This document shows, one piece after another, positions 1 to 12,165 of a DNA stretch of 64,000 bases. Source of the stretch: Ceratobasidium sp. AG-K (lineage: Eukaryota; Basidiomycota; Agaricomycetes; Cantharellales; Ceratobasidiaceae); contig JAWNGF010000002.1 in the NCBI GenBank assembly GCA_037039685.1, positions 2,046,001-2,110,000 of the forward strand. Reading direction: 5' to 3'. Every line of letters starts with the position of its first letter. The stretch's first letter is position 1. The notes below the pieces were generated by a model, which ran no database searches, was not told the origin of the DNA, and saw only the letters and a list, made by a program, of their open reading frames with translations. The position numbers and the translations under genes were made by a program.

Positions 1-2245
1 GCGATATATTTACTGTGCCTTCGCTGGTCTCACGTCAAGAATGCGCCAACCCTTTAGTTGAGAGTCACCTAGATTTGGGCACAGCGGAAGATCCTATGAT
101 CCAGGCACAGCTATCACAGGCTAATGGCTACACATCGAATGCCTCGTCTATTTTTAGCAGTTTAGTGCAGGTGGTATCGATTGCCGGCGAAACAATAGCT
201 TTGCTATCTACTCTTAAACAGCTGTTGGATTCGCACCGGGACGTTAAACTCTTCGGGTTGGCGTGCCTGGTCCATCCCGTTATAACCCAGATAAGCGTAT
301 TTGGTGGTCGTAACCGTGAGTGCACAATTCATAAGCAAAACGTTCCTAATAATTTCTTGGCCGCCCCCAGCGTACTATGCAATGGTTACAAATCCCTCCT
401 GGCTTCGAATGAAAGCACTTTACGAACTTGGAACGACTGTTAGTTACAAGAAAGAGGTACTTAGTGCCGGTATAGTTGACTATATCAATTCCAGTACGTT
501 TAATGCCTCCTGTATTACACTGGGGGTTGGTGGCTAATTCTGTTGTAATGACATAGAGTATGCTGAAGCGATGTCAGATTTGGGTGATACATCTCATATC
601 TATCCTGACACCCAATTACACCAGAAGGCACTATTTAGTTTCAACGATATTAGCGGAGTGTTTCGTTCCTCACCTCTCGTAAGTCACACTATGCAGCCTT
701 TACACACCCTACATTCATAAAGCTATCTATTACAGTTCCTATATGCGTTGAACAACATGTACGGGTGGGAAAAAATGAGCTTGAGCAGTCTCATTGTCAT
801 GCAACAAATTACTTCTAACATTTCCACTACGATATGGCGGATTGTCTTTGAAGGGAAAAAGTTATCCAACATATTCAGTAATATCACTGCCTTGTACGGA
901 GCATTGGATATCAAGCCAAAATTAAAAGATGGCAACGTGCCTTATCCGGATGGTGACCATATGGACCAGAAGGGGATGGGCATAGAGTTCAAGTACGTGA
1001 TTCAAATACTGTATCATGGCTAGTAGCCCAACTATTTTGTAGAGGGGTTAGCTTTGGGTATCCATCGTCGAAAAGACAAGCTCTCAAGGATCTATCGTTT
1101 AGAATAGAGCCGGGTCAGTTGTGTGTGATTGTAGGAGAAAACGGTGAGCGTATATTCACGGCCAAGATTTCCACTGACTAAAGCCGCAAATAGGCTGCGG
1201 AAAAAGTACAATGATTAACCTAATAACACGCCTGTACGACTGTGACTCTGGAAATGTGCTCGTCGATGGTCGCCCTATCCGCGATTACAAGCTATTCACT
1301 TTACGTGCGGCCGCCAACATCATGTATCAAGATTACCATCACTTGCCCTTGACGGTAGGCCTATTACTAGCATTGAGGAGCATTGTGCTCACATTCCAGT
1401 TTAGATTAAGGAAAATATTCTTCTAGGTCGCCCAGATTCTGAAGACCATATGGGGGATGTCGAGAATGCAGCAAAGCTGGGTGGTGCATACGACTTTGTG
1501 CAAAAGCTCCCACTCAAGTTTGAAACGAATCTCGAGCCAATGTGTACCGGATACCCGTCTTGGGGTAATGAGGGCGATATTGCCGAAAAGTACAAATCGC
1601 TCGCAGAATGTGAGAAGCGCACCCAACTTAGCGGAGGGGAGTGGCAGCGGCTCGCAGTAAGGCTTTCGGAGCGTCATGCGTAACTTAAATCACTTTCTCA
1701 CACTACAGCTATCCCGTACCTTTATGAAAAACTCACAACACACAAGGTTGCTATGTTATGATGAGCCCAGCGCGAGTTTGGATCCGAAGGCAGAGTATGG
1801 TGGGTTGCCTACTGTTGGTCTGTGTTTAGCTCTGCCGAGACTAAATTCCCATATACTTAGAGATATTTGAACGACTTCGCAAACTCCGCGGAGAGAAAAC
1901 CATGATATTTGTTACCCAGTACGTTTCGTAACAAGGTGTCGCAACATACCCTCATTTTCATTCCATTATCCAAGCCGATTCGGCCACTTAACTAAACATG
2001 CAGACCTAAGTATATGCAGTTTATCCCTAGCAATGGGCTTTTGTTCATCATTTTAACTTTCCAGTCATCTACCTCAAGGATGGTTCAGTGCTTGAACAAG
2101 GGACGCACAAATCGCTACTAACACAAGGAGGAGAGTACGCAAATATGTACAATATCCAGTCGCAAGCTTTCTCAGACGTAAGTCGCGCACAAATACCTAT
2201 CACGGCACGCGATTGACACACACTGACTCTGTAACCGCTCAGTAA
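1..2245 (+). CDS. ABC transporter half-molecule, copy 1 (5' end outside window)
   Basis: Tandem homologue of the gene at 3147-6103, with matching intron positions. It should be a membrane half-transporter (transmembrane region followed by one nucleotide-binding domain) that dimerises to pump an unknown substrate. The window opens inside an intron that ends near 57. Exons then cover the later part of the membrane region (to about 690) and the ATPase. Walker A (GENGCGKST) is split by the intron at about 1145-1192. The signature LSGGEWQRLA lies at about 1628-1660, Walker B (LLCYDEPSASLD) at about 1747-1785, and the H-loop (THRFGHL) is split across two exons at about 1916-1990. The last intron joins SQAFSD to a TAA at 2243-2245. 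No stop or frameshift breaks the joined exons, so the gene looks intact. The family is seen in Agaricomycetes; the substrate is unknown. Confidence 0.8.
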
Positions 2246-3146
2246 CCCGAGTCTACTCATTTTGGGTTCGTCTTTTAACCCGAAAAGTCGCTTTATATTG
2301 AACGTATCAATCTGTATCATGATGATGAAAAGATGCCGATAAATAATTATTCAATTGCTTGTGAACCTATTGGGAGACGATAAACGCATTGTTCACAATG
2401 TAGGTTTCGGAGCTTTGCCCGTCAATGGGAATTTCCCCTCCTTGGAAAGGGCAATAAGTCTAATTGCGCGGTTACTATTAATTTGCCGTGGCGGAATGCG
2501 TTATAGGTTCAAACCACACGAATGACTGATTGTGTTGTATAGTCATATGACCGTTCGGCTTCTAGTCTAGTAGTAACCTTGTGCTGCCAACTTCTGTGCC
2601 GCCTCGCAAAAGGGATATAGGCTAATGGTCGACTGGGTGCTGCCTGAGCGCAAATCGGTGGATTTGAATGGCCGAGATGACAGCCACGAGCCAAGCGCCA
2701 ATTTAGGTGATATGAGCCACCATTTTACGTGTGCACAGCCCCGATGACTGTCGAATCTCTTTTATTCGCCCAACCTTATGACTCGATTTTACCCCCTCAC
2801 GTCTCGGAGTCTTCGTCGACCGGAATCTCGGGCTTTCGATTCAGAGCCCTTGCGGCATGGGCGCTTGTTAGACTTCAGAGTCGCCCGAAAACTAGTTGTG
2901 ATAGGCTGCTGTGGTTTCTCTGTGGTCGACCCTCAGCAGATCCCCGAAATAAGGTCCCGAAGTTCATGAGGACCACGCGTACGCTGATCCTTTCGGCGCT
3001 TCTGCAGTGGGCTGCCCGGAGCGAGTCATACATGTGTGAATGCATGCGTGTTTACTCATTTACACACTACGTGAGCGTAGGTATAAAACCCCGGTTGGCA
3101 GGCGCATGAGGTCGCCCAAATTTCTACAGTATTTAATTCCCGGCCG
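2246..3146. other. Intergenic region between the two ABC transporter genes
   Basis: About 900 bases separate the stop of copy 1 from the start of copy 2. Open frames of up to 126 codons exist around 2729-3109, but they resemble nothing and lack a convincing exon chain. The region probably holds the 3' end of copy 1 and the promoter of copy 2. I see no repeat or RNA gene. Confidence 0.5.
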
Positions 3147-6103
3147 ATGACGGACTCGAAGATGACGACTAGCTCGGACAAAGGCATCCAGGCCGACCAC
3201 GACACCCATGTTGCGGCTTCCGCAAGGGTGAACGGGCAGGATAAATGTCCAGAAACCCAGAAACCAAATGGTGACTCGGCCGAAGTTAAAGTCCAAGCAG
3301 AATCAACGACTCCTCGTTACCACGAACGACAGCTTGGCGTTTGGACTTTGTACTTCCCTGTATCCGACAAGAATGACTCGCGCCCTACGCTAGCTTCTCT
3401 CCTAGACATAGCCAATATTTCCCAAAACGTCCGAAATGTACAAAGGTTTCTGGCTGAAACATTCTTCTTGGGCCCTCTTGTATTTATTCTCTACTTGGTG
3501 ATTCTGGCATTATCGAGAGCAATGCCCTCTGTCCAGCTATACAGCAACTCCAGGATAATAAGTCTGGTGAGTCCATTTATCGAAATCTGGTTTGCGGCTC
3601 AACCACATCCAATGGACAGGCCGAGCGAACCTTTTCTGACCATACCGAGCGTGCATTGGCTATCGTAGAATATAAGCAAGCATTCATTGTATATGTTATA
3701 ACGGTGGCGATTGGGTGGGCGACAAGGAAATTGCAGTACGTGTCCTCTCGGTGATCTAGCACCACGCATTGTGACTGAGATAGATCTCATTTGGGTGTCT
3801 AGTACTTACACTCGGACAATTCTAGAGCAGCGGGTTACCATACACTTTACAAAGCGAATTCTCTCAGGTAAGCCGGCTATCTCCCGTTCTCCGGGTGTAG
3901 AATATTTAATGTTAAATCTGCTTAGTTCGGTCCAGGCTAGATCTCAGTTCAGCAGAAGATCCAGCTGTTCAATCGCTGATGGACCGAGTCACTAGAAACT
4001 CTTCAAACGCATGGGCTGTTTTGGACGGTCTGGCGGACATAGTTGCCGTGTCCAGTGAGGTAATCGCCCTTTTTTCTACTTTGAGAAGCCTGTTAGGATC
4101 GCGCGAGGATGCTAAATTACTTGGCGCGACCTATTTGCTCCCTCCTCTCCTTTCGGAGCTATACTGGCTGCGAGGTCAATTCCGTAAGTATCCAGCCGTC
4201 GCTTGGCATGTTCGTGACCACATACTAATCCCGCTTACTACCAGCATTCTATACTATCATCACAAACACAGACTGTCTTCGCATGAGTGCATTAGTTAGC
4301 CTTGGTTGCAATTCGTCCTATAGAAAGGAGGTACTTGGTGGTGGACTAGAGAACCACATCGACTCAGGTACGGGTAACAGGTCTACCTCAATTCGCCTTG
4401 GATCGCTAATTGAAGTTTCCAGCATACGCTGAATCGATGTCACGGCTGGGCGATACTCTTAAACAAGACCCAGAGGAACAGTTAAGCGATCGACGCCTGT
4501 TCGATTACAGTGATATTTTTGATATTTTTGACCCTGTCCCTCTGGTGAGCCAGCTATCTATGTTACGTCTTCTAGTTCTACTAACACAAATTTTTCAAGT
4601 TCGTGTATGCGTGGAATAACTTGCAGGGCCGCTCAGATATTAGTATGAGTAGCTTGGTAATGATGCAGCAAGCTGCCAATAGTATGCACGCTGTAGTATG
4701 GCGCGTCGTGTACCGTGGAAAGAACTTATCCGATGTATTCAAGAATCTTGCCGGGCTATACGAGGCACTGGAAACGAAGTCCAGGTTCGTAGATGGCCAT
4801 GTGGCTTATCCTGATGATGGGCATATGGAACAAAAAGGAATGGGTATAGAGTTCAGGTTAGTCGCGTCATGATTCCGTGAATGACAAAAACTAAACACTA
4901 TGATAGGAATGTTAATTTCGAGTATCCTTCGTCGGGGAAGCCGGCACTCACGAATATGTCCTTTACCATTGCCCCTGGGCAATTGTGTGTTATTGTGGGA
5001 GAAAATGGTGAGTGAGTTCAATAAACGTGAACTGGCATCCAAACAAACTCATGTTTCAATCAGGCTGCGGGAAAAGTACTACAATTGGTCTAATCACGCG
5101 CCTCTATGATTGCAACTCTGGCGAGGTGCTAATTGATGGTCGTCCTGTCAGCGACTACAAGGTGTCCACTGTACGCGCTGCCGCCAACATAATGTACCAA
5201 GATTATCATCATTTGCCCTTGACCGTACGTTCTGTCACCAGCTCCAGACACAGTTTCCTAACGCCAGTTTTTTAGATCAAGGAGAATATTCTACTAGGAC
5301 GTCCGGATTCCAAAACCCCGATGCAGGATGTAGAAGACGCAGCAAAGCTAGGTGGCGCGTACGACTTTGTACAGAAACTCCCTCGCAAGTTCGAGACGAA
5401 CCTCGAGCCCTTGAGTACTGGATTCCCATCTTGGTCGGGTGGAGGAAATTCCGCCGACAAATACAAGTCCATCATTGAGACTGAGAAGAGCACGAAACTT
5501 AGTGGCGGGGAGTGGCAGTGGCTTGCAGTGAGTGAATAAACCCCGCCAACCTTGCCTTCCGTTGACACTCTACGACCTAGCTGTCACGAACCTTTATGAA
5601 GAATTCTGAAAAGACAAGGCTCCTATGCTACGATGAACCCAGTGCTAGCTTGGACCCCAAGGCAGAATATGGTAGCAGGGAGTTACTGTTTTGTCTGAAT
5701 ATGCTGACGTATTTATAGAAATATTCGAACGACTGAGAAAGCTCCGCGGAGAGAAAACTATGATCTTTGTGACACAGTAAGTGTGTTGGGTGGGATGCGA
5801 AATCAAACTCAAACGTCCAATTTCAGCCGATTTGGTTATTTGACTAGGCACGCAGACTTGAGTAAATGCACGTTCTGCATGGTGCAGTGCGTTTACTGAC
5901 ACGCTCAAATAGTTTTATACGTCAAAGACGGCTCTGTAGTTGAGCAAGGGACGCATAATTCATTGCTGGCGCAAGGAGGAGAGTACGCGAAGGTGTACAA
6001 CATCCAGTCGCAGGCATTTTCAGACGTAGGTATTTGTTCTGGTCGGACGTTGCAATTAGGGCTGACTGAAGCCTCATTGCTACTTCAGTCGCTTGGAGAG
6101 TGA
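3147..6103 (+). CDS. ABC transporter half-molecule, copy 2
   Basis: Complete tandem paralogue of the gene at 1-2245. The start ATG at 3147 opens a polar N-terminus of about 100 residues followed by hydrophobic segments (TFFLGPLVFILYLVILAL). Later exons give another membrane segment (FIVYVITVAIGWA), a region equivalent to the transmembrane coupling part (RLDLSSAEDPAVQSLMDRVT), then the ATPase. Walker A GENGCGKST is split by an intron at about 5008-5064. A Q-loop region (MYQDYHHLPLT) follows, then the signature LSGGEWQWLA (about 5498-5527) and Walker B LLCYDEPSASLD. The stop TGA at 6101-6103 comes after a last short exon. The signature has tryptophan where copy 1 has arginine. Both copies carry glutamate in place of the usual final signature glutamine, so this is a trait of the pair. 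Substrate unknown. Confidence 0.85.
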
Positions 6104-6408
6104 CCACGAACGTTTCAGCTCCAAACAGGGAATATTTAGCACTAGTTTTTGAATGAGACAATATTTTGACATTCGTTGATACTTCATGGGTATAATGTAC
6201 ATAACCTACAAGCCGACTGTGCCTTAAACGACACCAATACATATTGAACAGCACCCAGTAGGAGCATGAAAAAATCTAGACCGGCTAGAAGCAGTGTATA
6301 TGTACGAACAAAAACAAATAAAAGTCCGAGATGCGTGTATGCGTCACAAAGAAACTGAAAATCACAGCAGTCAATCGTGAATATTCATAAATGCTGAAAG
6401 GTCCAATC
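6104..6408. other. Convergent intergenic gap
   Basis: About 300 bases between the 3' end of ABC copy 2 (+) and the 3' end of the Kelch gene (-). AT-rich, consistent with two facing 3' untranslated regions. Nothing else recognised. Confidence 0.5.
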
Positions 6409-9400
6409 TTAAGTCGATGGTGAGCCTCTGCCGTCTGGATTGGCGATGAACAATTCCGGGCGAGGTACAAGCCCGTATTCTACCCTCATTCGGCTTCGAG
6501 GTCTGTCCTCCCCGCTCACTGGGGATTTTCGTGGGCTAGACGGGGCGGCATTGGTCTCTGTCATGCGCCGCTCGTAGTCTGCTATCCGTTTAGCCACCTC
6601 TCCCGTTGGTCGACGAGCCCGGACCTGAACAGGGGTCGTCGCCTTGGTTGGCGAACTAGCATGGCCAACAGACGAAGCGAGTTCTGTGGGCGAGGCAACA
6701 ACCGTGCCATGATCCTCGGACAAAGACGGGGTCGAGGCTCTGCTGTGTCCACTCTCGGTAATGGTTTTCGACGGAGAGCCAGGAACAATGCTCAGCCTCG
6801 GTCTCCGCATTATCTGTTTTGTGGCAGTATCTGGTTCTTCAACTGATTCAGGACTTGTTTCGAGTGAGAGCGACTGGGAGTGAGCGTGATAGCTCGCGGT
6901 TCTCACGCGCTGGACGATATCTAGCTGACCTATTCGTTCCAGCGCGGCACTATCCGCAGTCCGGACTGTGACAAGGGACGAAGCCGAGCGGCGGTGTGCT
7001 CCGACCGATCCTACATGCACACCGGAAGTGGGGTTTTGGGGCGAAACATCAGGCGTTACCCCAGATTCGCGAATGGGCGCCATGGTGCGGAGCGTCGGAG
7101 GCGGATTCGGATCCCGAAAGTCGATAAATGCGTCGGACTTGGGTTGCCGGTCCGAGTTTCGCGATAACTTGCGAGCGACACTGAATCCGTCGTGGGTAGC
7201 TCGGTCACCCCTCAAGGTGCCTCTGGAAAAACGAGACCACCAAGAATCGCTGCGGCGGATGGGAGCAGAGGGCGCAGAGCTGAGTAAGCTTACGGCGTAG
7301 TTGTCATGCGAGGAGGCAGAGCCAGCAGCAGTAGCTGACCCACTACCAAAAGCCGGAGCGTTCCAAGAGGAAACAGAGCCCCCAGAGTGTGCAAGGTCGG
7401 AGTGTGAGCGTGGTCGCCCAAGCGCAGCGAGCCCATAAGTCTCCAACGACGCCGGTATTTCACTATGGTCGTAATGCCCGTGATCTTCAAGGTCCTGTTG
7501 GCGAAAGGCCCCAACCAAGCCCTCCCGCTCGTCGAAAGATTGTACTTCGTCCAGATTCGTCTGTGTACGTGAAACCAGTGGGTCATGAGCCGAATCGTCG
7601 AAGGGGTTCGTATACGTCACTGCCCGAAGGCTAGACGAGGATTCTTGTCGAACAGCGCGGGGACGAGTGATGCTAGACCCAGGCATGGAATAAAGCACAT
7701 GGGATGTATCGAGAAATGGATCCGAGGCTTCTTTTTCTCTTGCCTCCGGCGTAGGTGTCGGCACAGACCCATAGCTCGATTGGCGTACACCCCTCCCCAG
7801 ACCAAGCACCGCACCAAATGAGCGCAGGCTAGCCGTGCTCGCGTTGACAACTCCACCCCAACCACTTCGACCACTCCCTTGGCTCGCTTCGCGTCTTACG
7901 CTAGTTCGACTTGCCGAAAAGTCCCCAAACTCCCTGATATCTTCGTCGTGTAGAATGTCGAATCGCTCTCGACCATATCCCTGCCGTGTACCTAGACCAA
8001 GCAGCGTCCATTGTCGTCGGGGACTTTGGAGTGCCTGCCAGCTCGATCCAGCAAGAGGTATGCCCTTTGGTTCGGCAGCTCCAGATCCGTACCCCTCGTC
8101 TGCACTGGACTCTCCGGCAATCAAGCGCGCAGAACCATCACCTCGCCTCCAGATCGGTCGCCTTCTCCGCAAAGCAAAGTACGCCCCGCATAAAACGAGC
8201 CCGACGAGAACGACAACCGCAACTACGGCGCCAATCGCAATCTTTTTTAGGTTTGAGGCAGCTCCATCTTCACTCCCAGGCGGCAAGGAGGAAGTTGGCG
8301 AGGGAATGGCGGTGCTTGAAGTGTGGCTCGGCCGATTTGTATGGGATTGGGATTTTGTTGGTACGGGACCAGGGTTTGAAACATGTGAAGTGCCAGGCGC
8401 AGCAGTTTGGGTACCGACAGGCTGAGACGCCGATTGTGAACTGGGGGCTGTCGACTGGGCTGGAGGTTGTGTACCCTGACTAGAGATATTTGTGCTCGTT
8501 GCAGAAGGATTCGACGCCGAATTAGGCAAGGCTGTAGGAGTGGGAACAGGAGTAAACGTAGTACCCCAGGAATTGTCGCCGGTCTCGAAGAGAATTAACG
8601 ATGCGGGAGCTGGACCATTTACACCAAAACCTGGATCAACGCAGATAAGTTGACGGCGTTACGTCAGACCCAAAAGCGCCTTACCAAAGTTAATCAGTAC
8701 TTGGGCCCCTATTCCAACTGCCATATGATTTCGTCGAGCCCCGACTTGATCGAGTTCACCAAGCGACGACCATTGCATAGGCATCTGTGTCACGTCCAGA
8801 ATGGCCGCGTCGGAATAGACGGTTTGCATAGTAGCATCGGTACCACCATGGACAAAGACTCGACCATCACCCAGCAATGTATATGCGAAATCACGTCGAG
8901 GGGCGGGTACATCGCCTGCAGCCGACGTGGTACTCCAAACGGGCGTCGCGAGACTCGTATCGACAAGCCATAAACTGCTCATGTCGACCAAAGCATTGCT
9001 CGATGCGTCGTAGCCTCCAAAGACAAGGAGGATGTTGGATCCCAGTCGAATTGAGGCGTGTCCATAGAGCACGGGCGGTGCACTATCCGTCGGTAGTAAA
9101 TCGAACGAAGGCACCGATGGTTGGAAGACGTAATGGCCGGTCACAGCCAGGTTAGAGCCGTCGGCCCTTTCACCGCCAATTATCCAAACGCGACCAAAAG
9201 CGCTCGCGGCAGCGTGACGGATTGGTCGAACAGGCTCATTCACCCAGCCGTCTGGCTGCTCGAGCCAGCGAGGCGTACTAGGCGACGTAACGTCGAGTAG
9301 CCATGCTGAATTGGAGCCAGATGGTGATACCATGGATGAACCACCATCTCCGCCAAACGCCAACATAGTCGCCTCGTTGAAAGCTGTGAGAGAATGAAAT

Positions 9401-9756
9401 GCGACGGATGGACCTTGGCTCGTAGATGCTGCGCTCGAGCCGGTAACGTACGCCCATGGTGCATCTGTAAGCGCGAACGGAGCCGACAAGTCGAGGGAAA
9501 GTAGGTCGTCGGTGTTGGGCGCGGCGGAATAACTGTACATGTTGGATGGGTCTACTTTGCCCCCTTGAACATACAAGGTGTTGCCAATAATCGTTGCAGC
9601 TTGTCCCCATCTACAGGTGCTGGCTTGAGCAATCATTGATACTAAAGAAGGTACTACTTACCTCGCGTCCGGCGTATAGGCACTGGATGGTGCAATGACC
9701 GCCAGGGTAGCCAGAGCCTTCAGATATCTTTTACAGTTCCCCATGTTGTCCGACAT
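6409..9756 (-). CDS. Membrane-anchored Kelch-repeat protein with Ser-rich cytoplasmic tail
   Basis: Three exons join cleanly: 9756-9662, 9610-8685 and 8630-6409, with introns of 51 and 54 bases. The first exon gives a short basic then hydrophobic leader (KRYLKALATLAVIAPSSA), probably a signal peptide. Exon 2 encodes about 300 residues of Kelch/galactose-oxidase-like beta-propeller blades, with repeats of the type VYVQGG, MLAFGGDGG, VWIIGG, LLVFGGYD and VFVHGG. Exon 3 begins with a Ser/Thr/Pro-rich stalk, then one transmembrane helix (AIGAVVAVVVLVGLVLCGAYFA) flanked on the inside by RRRR. A tail of about 550 residues follows, very rich in Ser, Pro and Arg. This fits a type I surface protein with an extracellular propeller. 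Role unknown; it could sense or bind carbohydrate at the wall. Total about 1080 residues. Confidence 0.8.
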
Positions 9757-10201
9757 GACAAATTTCGAGTTATAGCGCCACAGCTTGGTCTAGGTCAACA
9801 ACACGAGCAATGTTGGGCGCGCAAGAGGCGCTGTGAAATACAGTAGTGTTCAGATGTATGTGCAAATAGAAACACAATTTTCGTTCATCAAGATGCCGTA
9901 TGTCGTAGTACGAGCTTATATGCTGTTCCGTTTGGTCTATGTGGTGGAAGATCGTCGGACGGTGAAAGACAGGGGCTTTGAACATTAGGTGAGCATCGCC
10001 ACACGTCATACCGATCCAGGCTGCGACCCACGTGGGAAAAATGCAATTAGAGTTGATTTACGTTCCTGGCAAGTACAAACAACAGAAACAACAGAAGATC
10101 CGCGCATCTAACAGAACATGCAAAATATATAAATCGAATAAACTTCACCCAGCTTTCACCCCCGTCACGAGTTCATTTCCTAGTCCAAAAATCTTGTTCA
10201 G
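9757..10201. other. Intergenic region
   Basis: About 445 bases between the start of the Kelch gene and the stop of the oxidoreductase, both on the minus strand. It should contain the Kelch promoter and the oxidoreductase 3' end. The short open frames here have no recognisable content. Confidence 0.45.
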
Positions 10202-11641
10202 TCACGCAGGAGGCATGGGCAACGTTCGTCCCTCTTCGGCACTCTGGAATGCCAATTGAAGGATTTGAACAACCGCGGCGGATTCCTCCCACTTGACTAA
10301 GGGTTCCTCCTTGCCTTCTATCACACCAGCAATATTGGGGTATATCTTATTGTATTCGCCCTTGAGCGTTGGAAGGCTGACAAATAGGGTCAGCCATCTC
10401 AACTTTGTCGTGGACAAAGCATACTCACAAATCAAACTCAAACAGTCCATCACCGTTCTGTAGCTCGATTTCTCCCCACTGCGACTTGGGCTCCTGGGCA
10501 AACTCGGCGTCCCATGGGTTCATGTGTTTCTTGAGCTGACCCTCTTGAACGTCGTGCCCTCGCTTGATATATGTGCCAGAATCGCCCCTGACGATGAATC
10601 GCAGGGGCTTTGATGTTACGGCTGATAGGGTGCCTCGAAGAATGCAGGTAACCGGTCGAACTGTGGTCGTGTAGTAGAGATGAATCGTAAACTATAGATA
10701 TTCGCATCAGCGCCAGCCGATAACGAAACAATGCCGGCACTCACCGAATCGTCGAGGCTGGCAGGGCCAAGCTGTCGAACATTTTGGACAACACCCATGA
10801 CACTGTCAGGTCTCCCAAACAGTACCAGACACTGATCAATCAAATGAGGGGCCAAGTTCCAAGTATTCCCGCAGCCGGGTTGGTTGCCTTCCTTCCAGGT
10901 ACCGTTCAACTGCAAACGCAACCTGTCATAGCTATACGAGTGGGTCAGTAAATTTACAGCCTAGTGATATATTTCAACTCAACCTACTGAGATTCGATTT
11001 CATATACCTCGCCAACGATCCTCTTTTCCAAGAGTTTCTTTACTGTTAAAAAGTCCCCATCGAGCCGCCTGTTTTGGAAAGACATCAAGACACGATTGGT
11101 CCGCTTAGCAATCCTGGCAAGCTCCGCGGCCTCCGCGTATGTGGGTGTGACCGGCTTGTCTACTAGCACTAGACAACGTAGGCTGGTGGGTTAGACCGGG
11201 AGTATTAGCGTCACCTGTGGCTCAAACACATACCATGTTTCCCTGCTTCGAGACAAGCCTAGGGGCTGAAGTTGGCAAAATATTCTCGATAGTGAAACAA
11301 GCAGACTAATCTTACCTTGGCCATGCTAAAATGCATGTGGTTTGGTGTGGCGATTACAACCTGGCCGCATACACCTCTTAGCATCGCTCAGAGGGGTACA
11401 GAAGGAAGGGACTTACGAGCTCAATATCCTCATCGTCGATCACGGACTGGATGTCGCTCGCCCACTTGATATGCGTTCGATTTGCCTTGTTAATAGCATC
11501 CACAGGCTTTGAGCCAGCCTTCTCGACGATGGTGGTGAGCGTGAAGAGTTGTTTTTGCGCAAGTATGAGCGGAACGTGGAATATCTGGGTGGCGATACCA
11601 CATCCAACGACAGCGGTGTGTATAGTAGGTCCAAGAGCCAT
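10202..11641 (-). CDS. Gfo/Idh/MocA-family NAD(P)-dependent oxidoreductase
   Basis: Seven exons join without a frame break: 11641-11417, 11360-11316, 11258-11234, 11168-10988, 10931-10745, 10691-10429 and 10376-10202, giving 366 residues. The N-terminus carries the dinucleotide-binding motif (AVVGCGIATQIFHVP), then VVIATPNHMHFSMAK. The family's lysine motif appears as LVDKPVTPTYAEA (usually EKP). The second domain includes ESHYDRLRLQ and a histidine-containing WNLAPHLIDQ helix, typical of the C-terminal alpha/beta domain. Family members oxidise or reduce sugars, inositol or related substrates in the cytosol; the substrate cannot be told from sequence. Exon 3 is only 25 bases. Confidence 0.9.
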
Positions 11642-12165
11642 GATATAGTAGTGAGAGGCTAGTCTGTGGGAAGGAACGGGGAAGAGTGGTTGAAGGTGAG
11701 CCCAGGGTAGGGCCTTTTAATACGATCTGGCATGAAATTCTATTTGCAATCGACGATCTGAGGCAATTGACCATGGCACCCAAGGTGGTAATGTCAGTGG
11801 CGTTCATCGGTTGGTGACGATCTAACTCGAGCCTGATCTTCAGCCTGGACGACGTAGTCCCAGATCCTGAATCGAAGCGGGGCACGCTGAGACCTAACTG
11901 AGCACTGCCACCTTCCCGCCTTTCCTGACTCATATGGCGACCGATGGCTGATAATCGGTTGGAGCTATTGTGCTCGATTGCGCCATGGTACGAACGTCAT
12001 CCGCGAGCCCGAACGTGTTAATTATTTGAGACTGCTACGGACTCCATAATACATGTTGGCACGCCTACCCTGTAGAGGAAGAACTGAGAGCGGGGACAAA
12101 GAGGAACCATTTTTGAATACCGGAAATGTCCGAGGAATCGCCAGAATACAACGGCTAAACTGAAA
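11642..12165. other. Intergenic region
   Basis: About 520 bases between the oxidoreductase start and the RRM gene stop, both on the minus strand. It should hold the oxidoreductase promoter. Minus-strand frames through 11490-11933 only read into the first exon in a wrong frame. Nothing else seen. Confidence 0.45.

Noticed and set aside
2729..3109. Plus-strand open frame of 126 codons between the ABC genes
   Set aside because: Composition and sequence show no family; more likely the promoter region of ABC copy 2.
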